A stretch of DNA of 10,566 bases from contig JANYEF010000347.1 in the NCBI GenBank assembly GCA_025363325.1, forward strand, positions 1 to 10,566, read 5' to 3'. This stretch comes from Nitrospira sp. Lineage in GTDB: Bacteria; Nitrospirota; Nitrospiria; Nitrospirales; Nitrospiraceae. The notes below the pieces were generated by a model that ran no database searches, was not told the origin of the DNA, and was given only the letters and a program-made list of their open reading frames with translations. This document shows, in pieces, positions 1-5,390 of this stretch. Numbering within the stretch: the first letter of the stretch is position 1; each line of letters begins with the position of its first letter. The position numbers were made by a program, and so were the translations under genes.

Positions 1-307
1 AGAGGGCATCGAGGTCGAGGTCATCGATCCCCGCACCCTCAAACCGTTGGACCTCCCAACGGTCGTGGCCTCCGTTAAAAAAACCGGACGTCTCGTGATC
101 GTCGAAGAGGGCTGGCGCTTTTGCGGGCTGGGTGCGCAGATAGCCGAGAGCGTGTACGCGGCGGCGTTCGACTACCTGGACGCGCCCATCCAGCGCGTCA
201 CCGGCGAAGATGTTCCGATGCCCTATAGTCGCCCGTTGGAAGATGCCGCCATCCCGGACAAGGCGCGCGTCATCGAAGCCGTCAAAGCAGTGTGCGGCAC
301 ACAGTAA
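1..307 (+). CDS. pdhB: Pyruvate dehydrogenase E1 component, beta subunit (3' part only)
   Basis: Reading from base 2, the frame is open from the window edge to TAA at 305-307, giving the last 101 residues. The fragment matches the C-terminal transketolase-type domain of 2-oxo acid dehydrogenase E1-beta: an EVIDPRTLKPLD stretch near the start, then RLVIVEEGWRFCGLGAQIAE, then the tail with YSRPLEDAAIPD. In this family the subunit pairs with E1-alpha to decarboxylate pyruvate with thiamine diphosphate and pass the acetyl group to the E2 lipoyl arm, in the cytoplasm. The thiamine-binding half lies upstream of the window. The pyruvate assignment rather than another 2-oxo acid rests on the neighbouring E2 and lipA genes and on general resemblance, so a branched-chain or acetoin dehydrogenase is not fully excluded. 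The ATG of the next gene is 21 bases past the stop, which suggests one operon. Confidence 0.88.
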   Translation, partial: EGIEVEVIDPRTLKPLDLPTVVASVKKTGRLVIVEEGWRFCGLGAQIAESVYAAAFDYLDAPIQRVTGEDVPMPYSRPLEDAAIPDKARVIEAVKAVCGTQ

Positions 308-310
308 ACG

Positions 311-317
311 AAGGAGG
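311..317 (+). promoter_or_regulatory. Ribosome binding site deciding the start at 328
   Basis: AAGGAGG, close to a perfect Shine-Dalgarno sequence, lies just after the pdhB stop and 10 bases before ATG 328. It favours this ATG over the in-frame ATG at 292. Confidence 0.75.
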
Positions 318-327
318 CACGATTACC

Positions 328-696
328 ATGTCGTCACAAGCTCAGGCTCCCAGTCATATCGAGATCACGGAGACACTCGTGCGTCTCTATGTGTTCCTGA
401 CGCAGTACCTCGATCGCTGCCTTGATGAGGCAGCCAGGAAGACATACCCGGACGAGGAACTGCACGCGCATCTCGCCAAGACGCGCGCGACGATGGCGGA
501 CATCCTCGCGGTGAATCCCGTGGTCAAGAGCAAAGTCGAGAAGGAATGCAAGGACATGCTCGCCCTCGGAGCCGCGATCTTGAAAGGCGGCCATGAGCGA
601 GCCTCGGCGATGGAGCCGATGCAGGCGCAGCGCGCCATTCTACGGAACAAGACCATCGCGTTGAGCGATCTCTTGGCAGTGTTCCGGGCTCTCTGA
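328..696 (+). CDS. Uncharacterised helical protein in the PDH operon
   Basis: A 122-residue protein starting at ATG 328, chosen because a strong AAGGAGG sits at 311-317, 10 bases upstream. An upstream ATG at 292 would overlap pdhB and has no such site. I recognise no family. The sequence is soluble-looking and almost wholly helix-forming, with alternating charged and leucine-rich stretches, few glycines, one cysteine pair at most (YLDRCLDE and KECKDM), no signal peptide and no membrane segment. The middle (about residues 45-100) could form a helical bundle or short coiled coil. It lies between the E1-beta and E2 genes, so a small partner or regulator of the pyruvate dehydrogenase complex is possible, but that is only position-based inference. 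Base composition and codon use resemble the neighbours. Confidence 0.75.
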   Translation: MSSQAQAPSHIEITETLVRLYVFLTQYLDRCLDEAARKTYPDEELHAHLAKTRATMADILAVNPVVKSKVEKECKDMLALGAAILKGGHERASAMEPMQAQRAILRNKTIALSDLLAVFRAL

Positions 697-714
697 CAGA
701 ATACTGAAAACCGT

Positions 715-823
715 TCTTTGGTTTGTTTGGTTTGTCTCGTTTGTTTGGTTGGACGAAACTAACCAGATGAACCAAATCAACCAGATAAACAAAACAAACC
801 AGATGAACCAGACAGACCAGACA
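715..823. repeat. Inverted array of 9-bp tandem repeats
   Basis: Right arm 761-823 holds seven 9-bp units in direct order, such as AACCAGATG, AACCAAATC, AACCAGATA, AACCAGACA. Left arm 715-750 holds four units of the same kind in the opposite orientation (TGTTTGGTT, TGTCTCGTT, TGTTTGGTT, TCTTTGGTT; reverse complement AACCAAACA and similar). A 10-bp spacer, 751-760, separates the arms, so a transcript could fold into an imperfect hairpin with G-U pairs. Because the unit is three codons long, the right arm reads as repeated Asn-Gln-X and extends the next ORF artificially. A second array of the same family lies at 9435-9493. I believe this family is dispersed in Nitrospira genomes, but that is recollection, not shown here. 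Confidence 0.85.
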
Positions 824-824
824 C

Positions 825-829
825 AGGAG
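825..829 (+). promoter_or_regulatory. Ribosome binding site supporting a TTG start at 839
   Basis: AGGAG ends 9 bases before an in-frame TTG at 839-841, immediately after the 9-bp repeat array. No comparable site precedes the earlier start candidates TTG 749, ATG 767 or ATG 803, all of which lie in or at the edge of the repeats. Confidence 0.6.
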
Positions 830-838
830 AAACATCAA

Positions 839-1171
839 TTGGCTGGCTTGGATACACGCGAACGCGGCTTCAGTAGGCCGGTCGTGTTTGAGCAAGCCGA
901 CGGAGGCTATCAAGCCATGCTGCGATATGAGACGACGCGCGTGGTGACCACCGCATACGACACACCGGGGGCTGCGCTGGAGGAATTAATTCGCACGCTC
1001 CAGGGACAGGGCTACTCGCAACTCCGCAGCCAACTGAGCGTCCGGGAGGGCGCCTACTTGGGTTCTCAGGAGCCTTGGATTGAGTATCCGGACCCCGCGA
1101 GGCAGCCTGAAATACCAGATGGATTGATCAGCAAGTTCTGCGCATGGTTTCGCCGCTCTACTATTAGTTAA
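839..1171 (+). CDS. Uncharacterised small protein between pdhB and pdhC
   Basis: A protein of 110 residues if it starts at TTG 839, which has AGGAG 9 bases upstream. The frame is open back to 749, but those extra 30 residues are a low-complexity Asn-Gln-X translation of the DNA repeat and are probably untranslated. I do not recognise a named domain. The core (residues about 10-85) looks like a small alpha/beta fold: a strand pair (RPVVFEQADGGYQAMLRYE), a helix (PGAALEELIRTLQGQGY), then a strand-like QLRSQLSVRE and the motif EPWIEYPDP. The tail is basic and aromatic (KFCAWFRR). No signal peptide or membrane helix is visible. Its role is unknown; the position in the pyruvate dehydrogenase cluster is the only functional hint. 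Confidence is high that the core is coding, moderate for the exact start. Confidence 0.65.
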   Translation: MAGLDTRERGFSRPVVFEQADGGYQAMLRYETTRVVTTAYDTPGAALEELIRTLQGQGYSQLRSQLSVREGAYLGSQEPWIEYPDPARQPEIPDGLISKFCAWFRRSTIS

Positions 1172-1208
1172 ATGGTGATGATGATTGAAAGACAACTCCT
1201 AATCTTAA

Positions 1209-1375
1209 GGATGCTCAAAAAGGCCGGCGGTCACACCCGCCCAGCCCCAGGCGCGCCAAGACGCACCTCTTTCCCGGGCGAGGCCGCAGGGAGCGAAAAC
1301 CCCGAGGCGTACCGCTGTGGTACGTTGAGGGGGACGAGAGACCGAGAACGAAGTTGGGGGACTTTTTCAGCATCC
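1209..1375. repeat. Palindromic MITE/REP-like element, copy 1
   Basis: About 167 bp, beginning GGATGCTCAAAAAGG and ending CTTTTTCAGCATCC, so the ends are inverted repeats of each other (GGATGCT, one base, AAAAAG). A central hairpin has arms CGTACC (1308-1313) and GGTACG (1319-1324) around a 5-base loop. The last 33 bases (1343-1375) match 30 of 33 bases in copy 2 (3681-3713). Copy 1 carries about 50 extra bases in its left half (roughly 1225-1275). It fills most of the gap between the small gene ending at 1171 and pdhC, ending just before the pdhC ribosome binding site. There is no ORF of substance inside; the frame open from 1172 to 1396 is judged spurious. Confidence 0.75.
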
Positions 1376-1388
1376 GTGAAGGACTTTT

Positions 1389-2591
1389 ATGGCTAGTCGC
1401 GTCGTCATGCCAAAATTAACAGATACGATGGAAGAGGGCGTCCTCCTTGCGTGGAAGAAACGCGAAGGGGATCCGGTGCAGGCAGGGGAGGCGCTCGCTG
1501 AAATCGAAACCGACAAGGCCATCATGGATCTCGAGGCCTTCGCCTCAGGCATCCTACGCAAGATCCTGGTGCAGGACGGCGCAACCGTGATGTCCGGAAC
1601 GTTGATCGGCGTCATCGGCGGAGCGGATGAGGACATCACCTCGGCATTGACCGACCGGATCACTGCCGCGCCATCGGTCGGCGGCGGAACGAGGACAAGC
1701 GCGCCGCCTGCTGCCGGTCCGGCACCCACCTCACCCGCGAGTTTACAGGGAACTCGTTTCATCGCATCGCCCCGCGCGAAAGCGCTTGCTGCAGACCGGG
1801 GCATCGATCTCTCCACCATCACTGGAACCGGTCCTGGCGGGCGAATCGTGGAAGAAGATGTCGTGAACACCCAGGCGCCGCCAACGCAGATGCTGCCGGC
1901 CGGAACAGACCAACCACTGAGCCAGATGCGGAAAGCCATCGCGCGAGCGACGACCCAGAGTAAAGCGCCGGTGCCGCACTTTTATCTGACGAGCGAGATC
2001 GATATGGAGCAGGCAGAGCGTTTCCGTGATCAGTTGAAACAGAACCGAACAACCCATCCCTCCATCACCGATTTACTGATCAAAGCCGCAGCGATTGCGC
2101 TCACCCGCCATCCGGAAATCAATGTGTCATTCACCGGCCCTGCCATCAGGCGACATGCGCGCATTGATATCGGCATCGCCGTCGGCATCGATGACGGCTT
2201 GATCACGCCGGTCATTCGCAATTGCGGCGCGAAGTCACTAGACGATATCTCGACCGAATCGCGGACCCTGATCGATCGGGCCAGGAACAAACGCTTACAG
2301 CCACAGGAATATAGCGACGCCACCTTCTCGATCTCAAACTTGGGAATGTTCGACGTGGAAAACTTCATTGCGGTTCTCATCCCCCCTCAGGCAGCATCCA
2401 TCGCTGTGGGAACCATCCGCGACGCGCCTGTCGTCAAAGACGGCACGGTCAAGGCGGGCCGGCGCATGAAGGTGACGCTATCCTGTGACCACCGGGCTTT
2501 GGATGGTGTACAGGGGGCCGGCTTCCTGAAGGAATTTAAACGTATCTTTGAACATCCCTCGGAGTTACTCCCGCCAAAGGGGACTCCATGA
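1389..2591 (+). CDS. pdhC: Pyruvate dehydrogenase E2, dihydrolipoamide acetyltransferase
   Basis: A 400-residue E2 enzyme that moves the acetyl group from E1 to coenzyme A and forms the core of the complex. Start ATG 1389 has AAGGA at 1379-1383, 5 bases upstream. Domains in order: one lipoyl domain (residues about 3-78) with the modification site ETDKA, lysine 43; a Gly/Ala/Pro-rich linker (about 93-120); a peripheral subunit-binding domain (about 123-160, starting FIASPRAKALA and containing GTGPGGRI); and the acyltransferase domain (about 175-395) with the catalytic DHRALDG, histidine 368 and aspartate 372. A single lipoyl domain is common outside enterobacteria, where three are found. The gene overlaps lipA by 4 bp, whose product is needed to make its lipoyl cofactor. 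Alternative E2 types (branched-chain, 2-oxoglutarate) are possible; E1-beta context favours pyruvate. Confidence 0.93.
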   Translation: MASRVVMPKLTDTMEEGVLLAWKKREGDPVQAGEALAEIETDKAIMDLEAFASGILRKILVQDGATVMSGTLIGVIGGADEDITSALTDRITAAPSVGGGTRTSAPPAAGPAPTSPASLQGTRFIASPRAKALAADRGIDLSTITGTGPGGRIVEEDVVNTQAPPTQMLPAGTDQPLSQMRKAIARATTQSKAPVPHFYLTSEIDMEQAERFRDQLKQNRTTHPSITDLLIKAAAIALTRHPEINVSFTGPAIRRHARIDIGIAVGIDDGLITPVIRNCGAKSLDDISTESRTLIDRARNKRLQPQEYSDATFSISNLGMFDVENFIAVLIPPQAASIAVGTIRDAPVVKDGTVKAGRRMKVTLSCDHRALDGVQGAGFLKEFKRIFEHPSELLPPKGTP

Positions 2592-3517
2592 GCTTTGTAC
2601 CCCTAAGCCAACTGAGAACTTCTTCTGCTGATTCATCTCTGCCTATCAGCCATCAGCCATCAGCCATACGCTCTTCGCAGCGCCTTCCGCCCTGGTTCAA
2701 AGTCGAAGCGAAAACCGGTCCGGACTACCTCGACATCAAGCAGACGATGGACCGGCTCGGGCTCCATACCATTTGCGAAGAAGCGCGTTGCCCGAACCGA
2801 TGGGAATGTTGGAACGCACGCACCGCGACGTTCCTCATCCTGGGCGACATCTGCACCAGACGTTGCCATTACTGTTCAGTCGAGACAGGACGACCGCTGG
2901 CGATCGATCATGGAGAACCGCTGCGCGTCGCAGAAGCGGTCCAGGCGTTGGGCCTTCGACATGCGGTTATTACATCGGTGAACCGGGATGAACAGGAGGA
3001 TGGCGGCGCCGCGATCTTTGCCGAAACGATCCGGCAGACCAGACAACTCAGCCCAGGCTGCACGATTGAAGTCTTGATTCCAGATTTCGAGGGGAACGAG
3101 GCGGCGCTTGCAGCCGTCTGTGCCGAGAAGCCGGAGATTCTGAATCACAACATCGAAACCGTCCGGCGGCTGTTTCCGGCAATCAGACCACAGGGGAAAT
3201 ATCAGTGTTCGATCGAGCTACTCGACAAGGCAAAGCAATGGGGCATGCGCACCAAGTCCGGGTTGATCCTCGGGATGGGAGAAACCATGGACGAGGCCCG
3301 CGAAGTCATGCGAGACCTCCGCTCCGTCGGCTGCGACATTATGACCATAGGCCAGTATCTCCAACCGACAAAACAACATCTGCCTGTCGCCCGCTACTAC
3401 GATCCCAGCGAGTTTGCCCTGTTAAAAGAGGAGGGGATGGCCCTTGGCTTCACCCACGTCGAATCCGGCCCGCTAGTGCGAAGCTCCTACCACGCGGAGC
3501 AGCAGGTAGCCCTCTAA
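2588..3517 (+). CDS. lipA: Lipoyl synthase (radical SAM)
   Basis: A 309-residue LipA, which inserts two sulfur atoms into the octanoyl group carried on lipoyl domains, such as that of the E2 just upstream. Both iron-sulfur sites are intact: the auxiliary cluster CX4CX5C at C63, C68, C74 and the radical SAM CX3CX2C at C89, C93, C96 (CTRRCHYC). The C-terminal RSSYHA motif (serines 299-300), whose serine ligates the auxiliary cluster in this family, is present. Start ATG 2588 overlaps the pdhC stop as ATGA, typical of translational coupling. The conserved core begins at about residue 33 (LPPWFKV). The first 31 residues are Ser/Gln-rich, and part of them is encoded by three TCAGCCA repeats (2646-2666), so this segment is probably repeat-derived or a dispensable tail. 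A decayed copy of the 3' end of this gene lies at about 4945-5119. Confidence 0.96.
   Translation: MSFVPLSQLRTSSADSSLPISHQPSAIRSSQRLPPWFKVEAKTGPDYLDIKQTMDRLGLHTICEEARCPNRWECWNARTATFLILGDICTRRCHYCSVETGRPLAIDHGEPLRVAEAVQALGLRHAVITSVNRDEQEDGGAAIFAETIRQTRQLSPGCTIEVLIPDFEGNEAALAAVCAEKPEILNHNIETVRRLFPAIRPQGKYQCSIELLDKAKQWGMRTKSGLILGMGETMDEAREVMRDLRSVGCDIMTIGQYLQPTKQHLPVARYYDPSEFALLKEEGMALGFTHVESGPLVRSSYHAEQQVAL
2646..2666 (+). repeat. Three exact TCAGCCA repeats within lipA
   Basis: TCAGCCA occurs three times in a row at 2646-2652, 2653-2659 and 2660-2666. In the lipA frame it encodes part of PISHQPSAI, ahead of the conserved enzyme core. The unit length of 7 is not a multiple of three, so gain or loss of one copy would shift the frame. 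Confidence 0.8.
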
Positions 3518-3518
3518 C

Positions 3519-3534
3519 AGGCTGCGGAAAAACT
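3519..3534. repeat. Degenerate terminal-repeat-like sequence after lipA
   Basis: AGGCTGCGGAAAAACT, two bases after the lipA stop, matches 13 of 16 bases of the reverse complement of the right end of the palindromic element (AGGATGCTGAAAAAGT). It may be the outer left end of a longer element reaching to 3713, or a separate decayed end. The DNA between it and 3596 holds no gene that I can support. Confidence 0.45.
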
Positions 3535-3595
3535 ATGTCAGCATGCCAGAACGTCACTATTCAGCTTATCTTGGATAGCCGGAGAGCCTCACGCA

Positions 3596-3713
3596 GGATG
3601 CTCAAAATGGCTGTCCAGCAAGGCCGCAGCGAGCAAAGAGGCGAGGCGTACGCTTCGGTACGTTAAGCCCCTGAGCGCTGCGAGAACGAAGCTGGCAGAC
3701 TTTTTCAGCATCC
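3596..3713. repeat. Palindromic MITE/REP-like element, copy 2
   Basis: About 118 bp, beginning GGATGCTCAAAATGG and ending CTTTTTCAGCATCC. Nested complementary segments make nearly the whole unit one long imperfect hairpin: the ends, GTCCAGC with GCTGGCAG, GCAGCG (3626-3631) with CGCTGC (3676-3681), and a central CGTAC (3647-3651) with GTACG (3658-3662). The central hairpin is also present in copy 1 with a different loop and one more base pair. It lies between lipA and the PIG-L gene; its right end is 28 bases before the PIG-L ATG. No transposase is visible. An ORF from ATG 3534 across it is read as spurious. Confidence 0.78.
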
Positions 3714-3741
3714 TGCTAAGCGAAGGGGATATGCCTCAGCC

Positions 3742-4440
3742 ATGAGCCACAACAACGTTGTCATCATCAGCGCTCATCCAGATGACATGGAAATCGGGAT
3801 GGGCGGAACGGTAGCTAAACTCGTGGAGTCCATGGCTGTGATTACGTCCGTCGTCGTGACGAACGGTGGCAGGTCATCGAATCCATTCGCGTTGACGGAG
3901 CAGCGGATGGCCGAAGTGAGAAGAGAGGAGGCCCTCCGTGCCGCCGGTGTCTTGGGAGTAAAAGACGTGATCTTTTGTGACGAACCGGACGCGGCGGACG
4001 AGGTCAATGCCACAGCTGTCAAACGGAGACTCGTCGAGACGCTCGCTCGCCTCCGACCAACCGAAGTCTATACGCTGGATGAGGAACTTGACCGACATCC
4101 GGCCCATCGTCTTGCCGGCAAGCTGGCGAGGGAAAGCGTCCTTGAAGCCGGCATCCATCTAAGCGGTGGCATCTGGGCGTACGAAATCTGGGGCCCCTTC
4201 GCGACCTGGGACCGCCTTGAGTACATTGACCGTTATGCGGCTAAGAAGATGGCCGCCATCGCGGAGCATCACAGTCAGGTGGCAACGATACCCTATGGGG
4301 AAGGAGTCCTGGGATTGAACCGATGGCGAGCCGTGTTTGCCGATCCCAAGGCTAGCGCCCCGGCAGGTCTGTATGCGGAAGTCTTTCGACGGATCACGTT
4401 CTCTCCTCTTTCCAAAGTTGGGAAAGACAATCCGCGCTGA
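3742..4440 (+). CDS. PIG-L / LmbE family deacetylase
   Basis: A 232-residue protein of the zinc-dependent PIG-L/LmbE family, which removes acetyl groups from N-acetylglucosamine-type sugars; members act in bacillithiol, mycothiol, glycolipid and antibiotic pathways. The N-terminal metal motif AHPDDMEIG gives H12, D14 and D15; the third ligand region is RHPAH (H119, H122), in place of the more usual HPDH. Length fits single-domain family members. No signal peptide or membrane helix is seen, so it is likely cytoplasmic. The substrate cannot be told from sequence; a BshB-like role is one option, but no other thiol-synthesis gene is in view. Start ATG 3742 has AAGGGG at 3723-3728, 13 bases upstream, a rather long spacing. 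It is separated from lipA by repeats, so common transcription is uncertain. Confidence 0.85.
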   Translation: MSHNNVVIISAHPDDMEIGMGGTVAKLVESMAVITSVVVTNGGRSSNPFALTEQRMAEVRREEALRAAGVLGVKDVIFCDEPDAADEVNATAVKRRLVETLARLRPTEVYTLDEELDRHPAHRLAGKLARESVLEAGIHLSGGIWAYEIWGPFATWDRLEYIDRYAAKKMAAIAEHHSQVATIPYGEGVLGLNRWRAVFADPKASAPAGLYAEVFRRITFSPLSKVGKDNPR

Positions 4441-4561
4441 CTTCTCTGATTGCTATGGCGATCTGGTCAGCTATGTATTCATCTCATCGGGCGTAGCCAA
4501 GACGTGACCGATCCACAGCATACCTCTCGGTAGACCAACCAGTATGCGGCTTTGATTCCAC
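4441..4561. other. Short convergent gap after the PIG-L gene
   Basis: This 121-base gap lies between the PIG-L gene (+) and the two-helix membrane gene (-). I see no clear stem followed by T residues on either strand, no gene and no member of the repeat families named here. Confidence 0.4.
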
Positions 4562-4912
4562 TCACTTGGTATCTGATCGATCCTCCCAGTGCACCCGTTT
4601 CATGATGTGGTGAATGCCCGGTGCGAGCAGTAGGGCGGTGACGGCGATCACGACCAACCCCGAGTAGAGCGCGAAGAGCCCTGCGAAGACTTTTCCAGGT
4701 TCTGACAAATCTAGTTTCACCGGCCCCATCCCGCCTAGGAGCATGGCCGCATTCAGAAAGGCATCCCGCCAAGGGAGGTGCTCATAGTGGCTGTAGCCCC
4801 ACATGCCAACTCCCAGAGACGCCGCCAGAAGAGCGACTGAGAACGCCAGATGAAGAAGAAGGCGTCGAAATAACACATGCGGATTTGGAGCGGAGTGGCG
4901 CTCTGTGCTCAT
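4562..4912 (-). CDS. Small two-helix membrane protein with a pore-loop-like segment
   Basis: A 116-residue protein starting at ATG 4912-4910 with GAGGAGG (4917-4923) 4 bases upstream. It has two clear membrane helices, residues about 18-40 (rich in Leu, Ala, Val) and about 75-100 (VFAGLFALYSGLVVIAVTA and on). Between them is an amphipathic hairpin-like stretch (DAFLNAAMLLGGMGPV, 50-65). This helix / re-entrant loop / helix outline recalls the pore unit of two-helix potassium channels, and the GGMGP turn sits where a selectivity filter would be, but the TVGYG signature is missing, so ion conduction is not supported. The C-terminus is His-rich and charged (HHIMKRVHWED). Similar small proteins of unknown function occur widely, to my recollection. 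Upstream lies the lipA remnant, then the 68-residue membrane gene in the same orientation. Confidence 0.75.
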   Translation of the reverse strand: MSTERHSAPNPHVLFRRLLLHLAFSVALLAASLGVGMWGYSHYEHLPWRDAFLNAAMLLGGMGPVKLDLSEPGKVFAGLFALYSGLVVIAVTALLLAPGIHHIMKRVHWEDRSDTK

Positions 4913-4944
4913 CAGGCCTCCTCAAGGAATGGTGGGTAATCGAA

Positions 4945-5119
4945 GCTGATTACGCTGTCCTGTTTCATGGCGCTCGCAGTATGTAGTTCCTTCGGCAGAA
5001 GTCGCTCGTTTTTCCTCATTTGCCTGTTTCAAAGTCAAGCGCCTCCTCCTCGGCTTCATCCACGTCGAATCCGGACTGCTGGTCCCAGTTCCTTCCACGC
5101 ACAACGACAGGTAGGCTGA
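4945..5119 (+). pseudogene. Decayed 3' end of a lipoyl synthase gene
   Basis: Read on the + strand, 4977-5081 gives QYVVPSAEVARF, SSFACFKVKRLLLGF and IHVESGLLV. These align in order with the real LipA tail (QYLQPTKQHLPVARYYDPSEFALLKEEG, then MALGFTHVESGPLV). The aligned frame then shifts by one base and continues SSFHAQRQVG before TGA at 5117-5119, against SSYHAEQQVAL and stop in lipA. At DNA level 5052-5074 matches lipA 3446-3468 at 22 of 23 bases, and the following 45 bases match at roughly two thirds by hand alignment. A deletion of about two codons and a single-base frameshift mark it as dead. Homology before 4977 is faint. No cysteine motifs are present, so only the last sixth of the gene survives. 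It lies in an intergenic gap between two - strand genes. Confidence 0.8.
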
Positions 5120-5174
5120 CGCTGCCCCTGACCTGTACGCTCACGCTGCTTCGCTGGTGCTCCTCTGTTCCGCC

Positions 5175-5381
5175 TCATATTCGTACAAAATACGGGATGG
5201 CCACTAAGATCACTCCGACCATGACAAGCGCATAGACGTTTGCGATAAAATAGGGAACGACACTGAGCGCGATCCCCGCGATGAGGGGCACGACGGCCTT
5301 TTGCTTCCTCCCATATAGAAAGAAGCCAAAGCCGATGGCCCCGAAGAGCATTCCCCACATCAGAAGCGCTGTGCCGTTCAC
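5175..5381 (-). CDS. Small membrane protein, downstream of pgm
   Basis: A 68-residue hydrophobic protein with GTG start at 5381-5379. GAGGAG at 5391-5396 lies 9 bases upstream, directly after the pgm stop codon, so the gene is almost surely translated from the pgm transcript. Two or possibly three membrane segments are visible: residues about 5-23 (LLMWGMLFGAIGFGFFLYG), then, after the basic turn RKQK, about 28-66 (VVPLIAGIALSVVPYFIAN and VYALVMVGVILVAIPYF). No catalytic motif is seen. Similar tiny inner-membrane proteins are common and mostly without known role; some databases call them amino-acid-transport-like on weak grounds. The link with pgm is positional only. Confidence 0.78.
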   Translation of the reverse strand: MNGTALLMWGMLFGAIGFGFFLYGRKQKAVVPLIAGIALSVVPYFIANVYALVMVGVILVAIPYFVRI

Positions 5382-5390
5382 TTTCGATAG

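Noticed and set aside
715..823. CRISPR array
   Set aside because: The unit is 9 bp with no unique spacers, the arms are inverted, and there are no cas genes.
524..913. - strand frame rich in Leu-Val repeats
   Set aside because: It is the reverse reading of the 9-bp repeat and of the coding region 328-696; the same applies to the - strand frame at 9173-9499.
1172..1396. Open frame of 74 codons between the small gene and pdhC
   Set aside because: It lies almost wholly in the palindromic repeat, has no ribosome site of its own, and overlaps the pdhC start.
3534..3666. Open frame from ATG 3534 across palindromic element copy 2
   Set aside because: It is the translation of a non-coding repeat; no ribosome site or recognisable protein. 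The longer frame entering from 3205 overlaps lipA in another phase.
3731..3745. Four-residue leader ORF overlapping the PIG-L start as ATGA
   Set aside because: Too short to support; the nearby AAGGGG is only 2 bases from its ATG, so chance is the simplest explanation.
5056..5358. - strand frame of 100 codons covering the lipA remnant and the small membrane gene
   Set aside because: It overlaps the well-supported 68-residue membrane gene in another phase and has no recognisable protein features.
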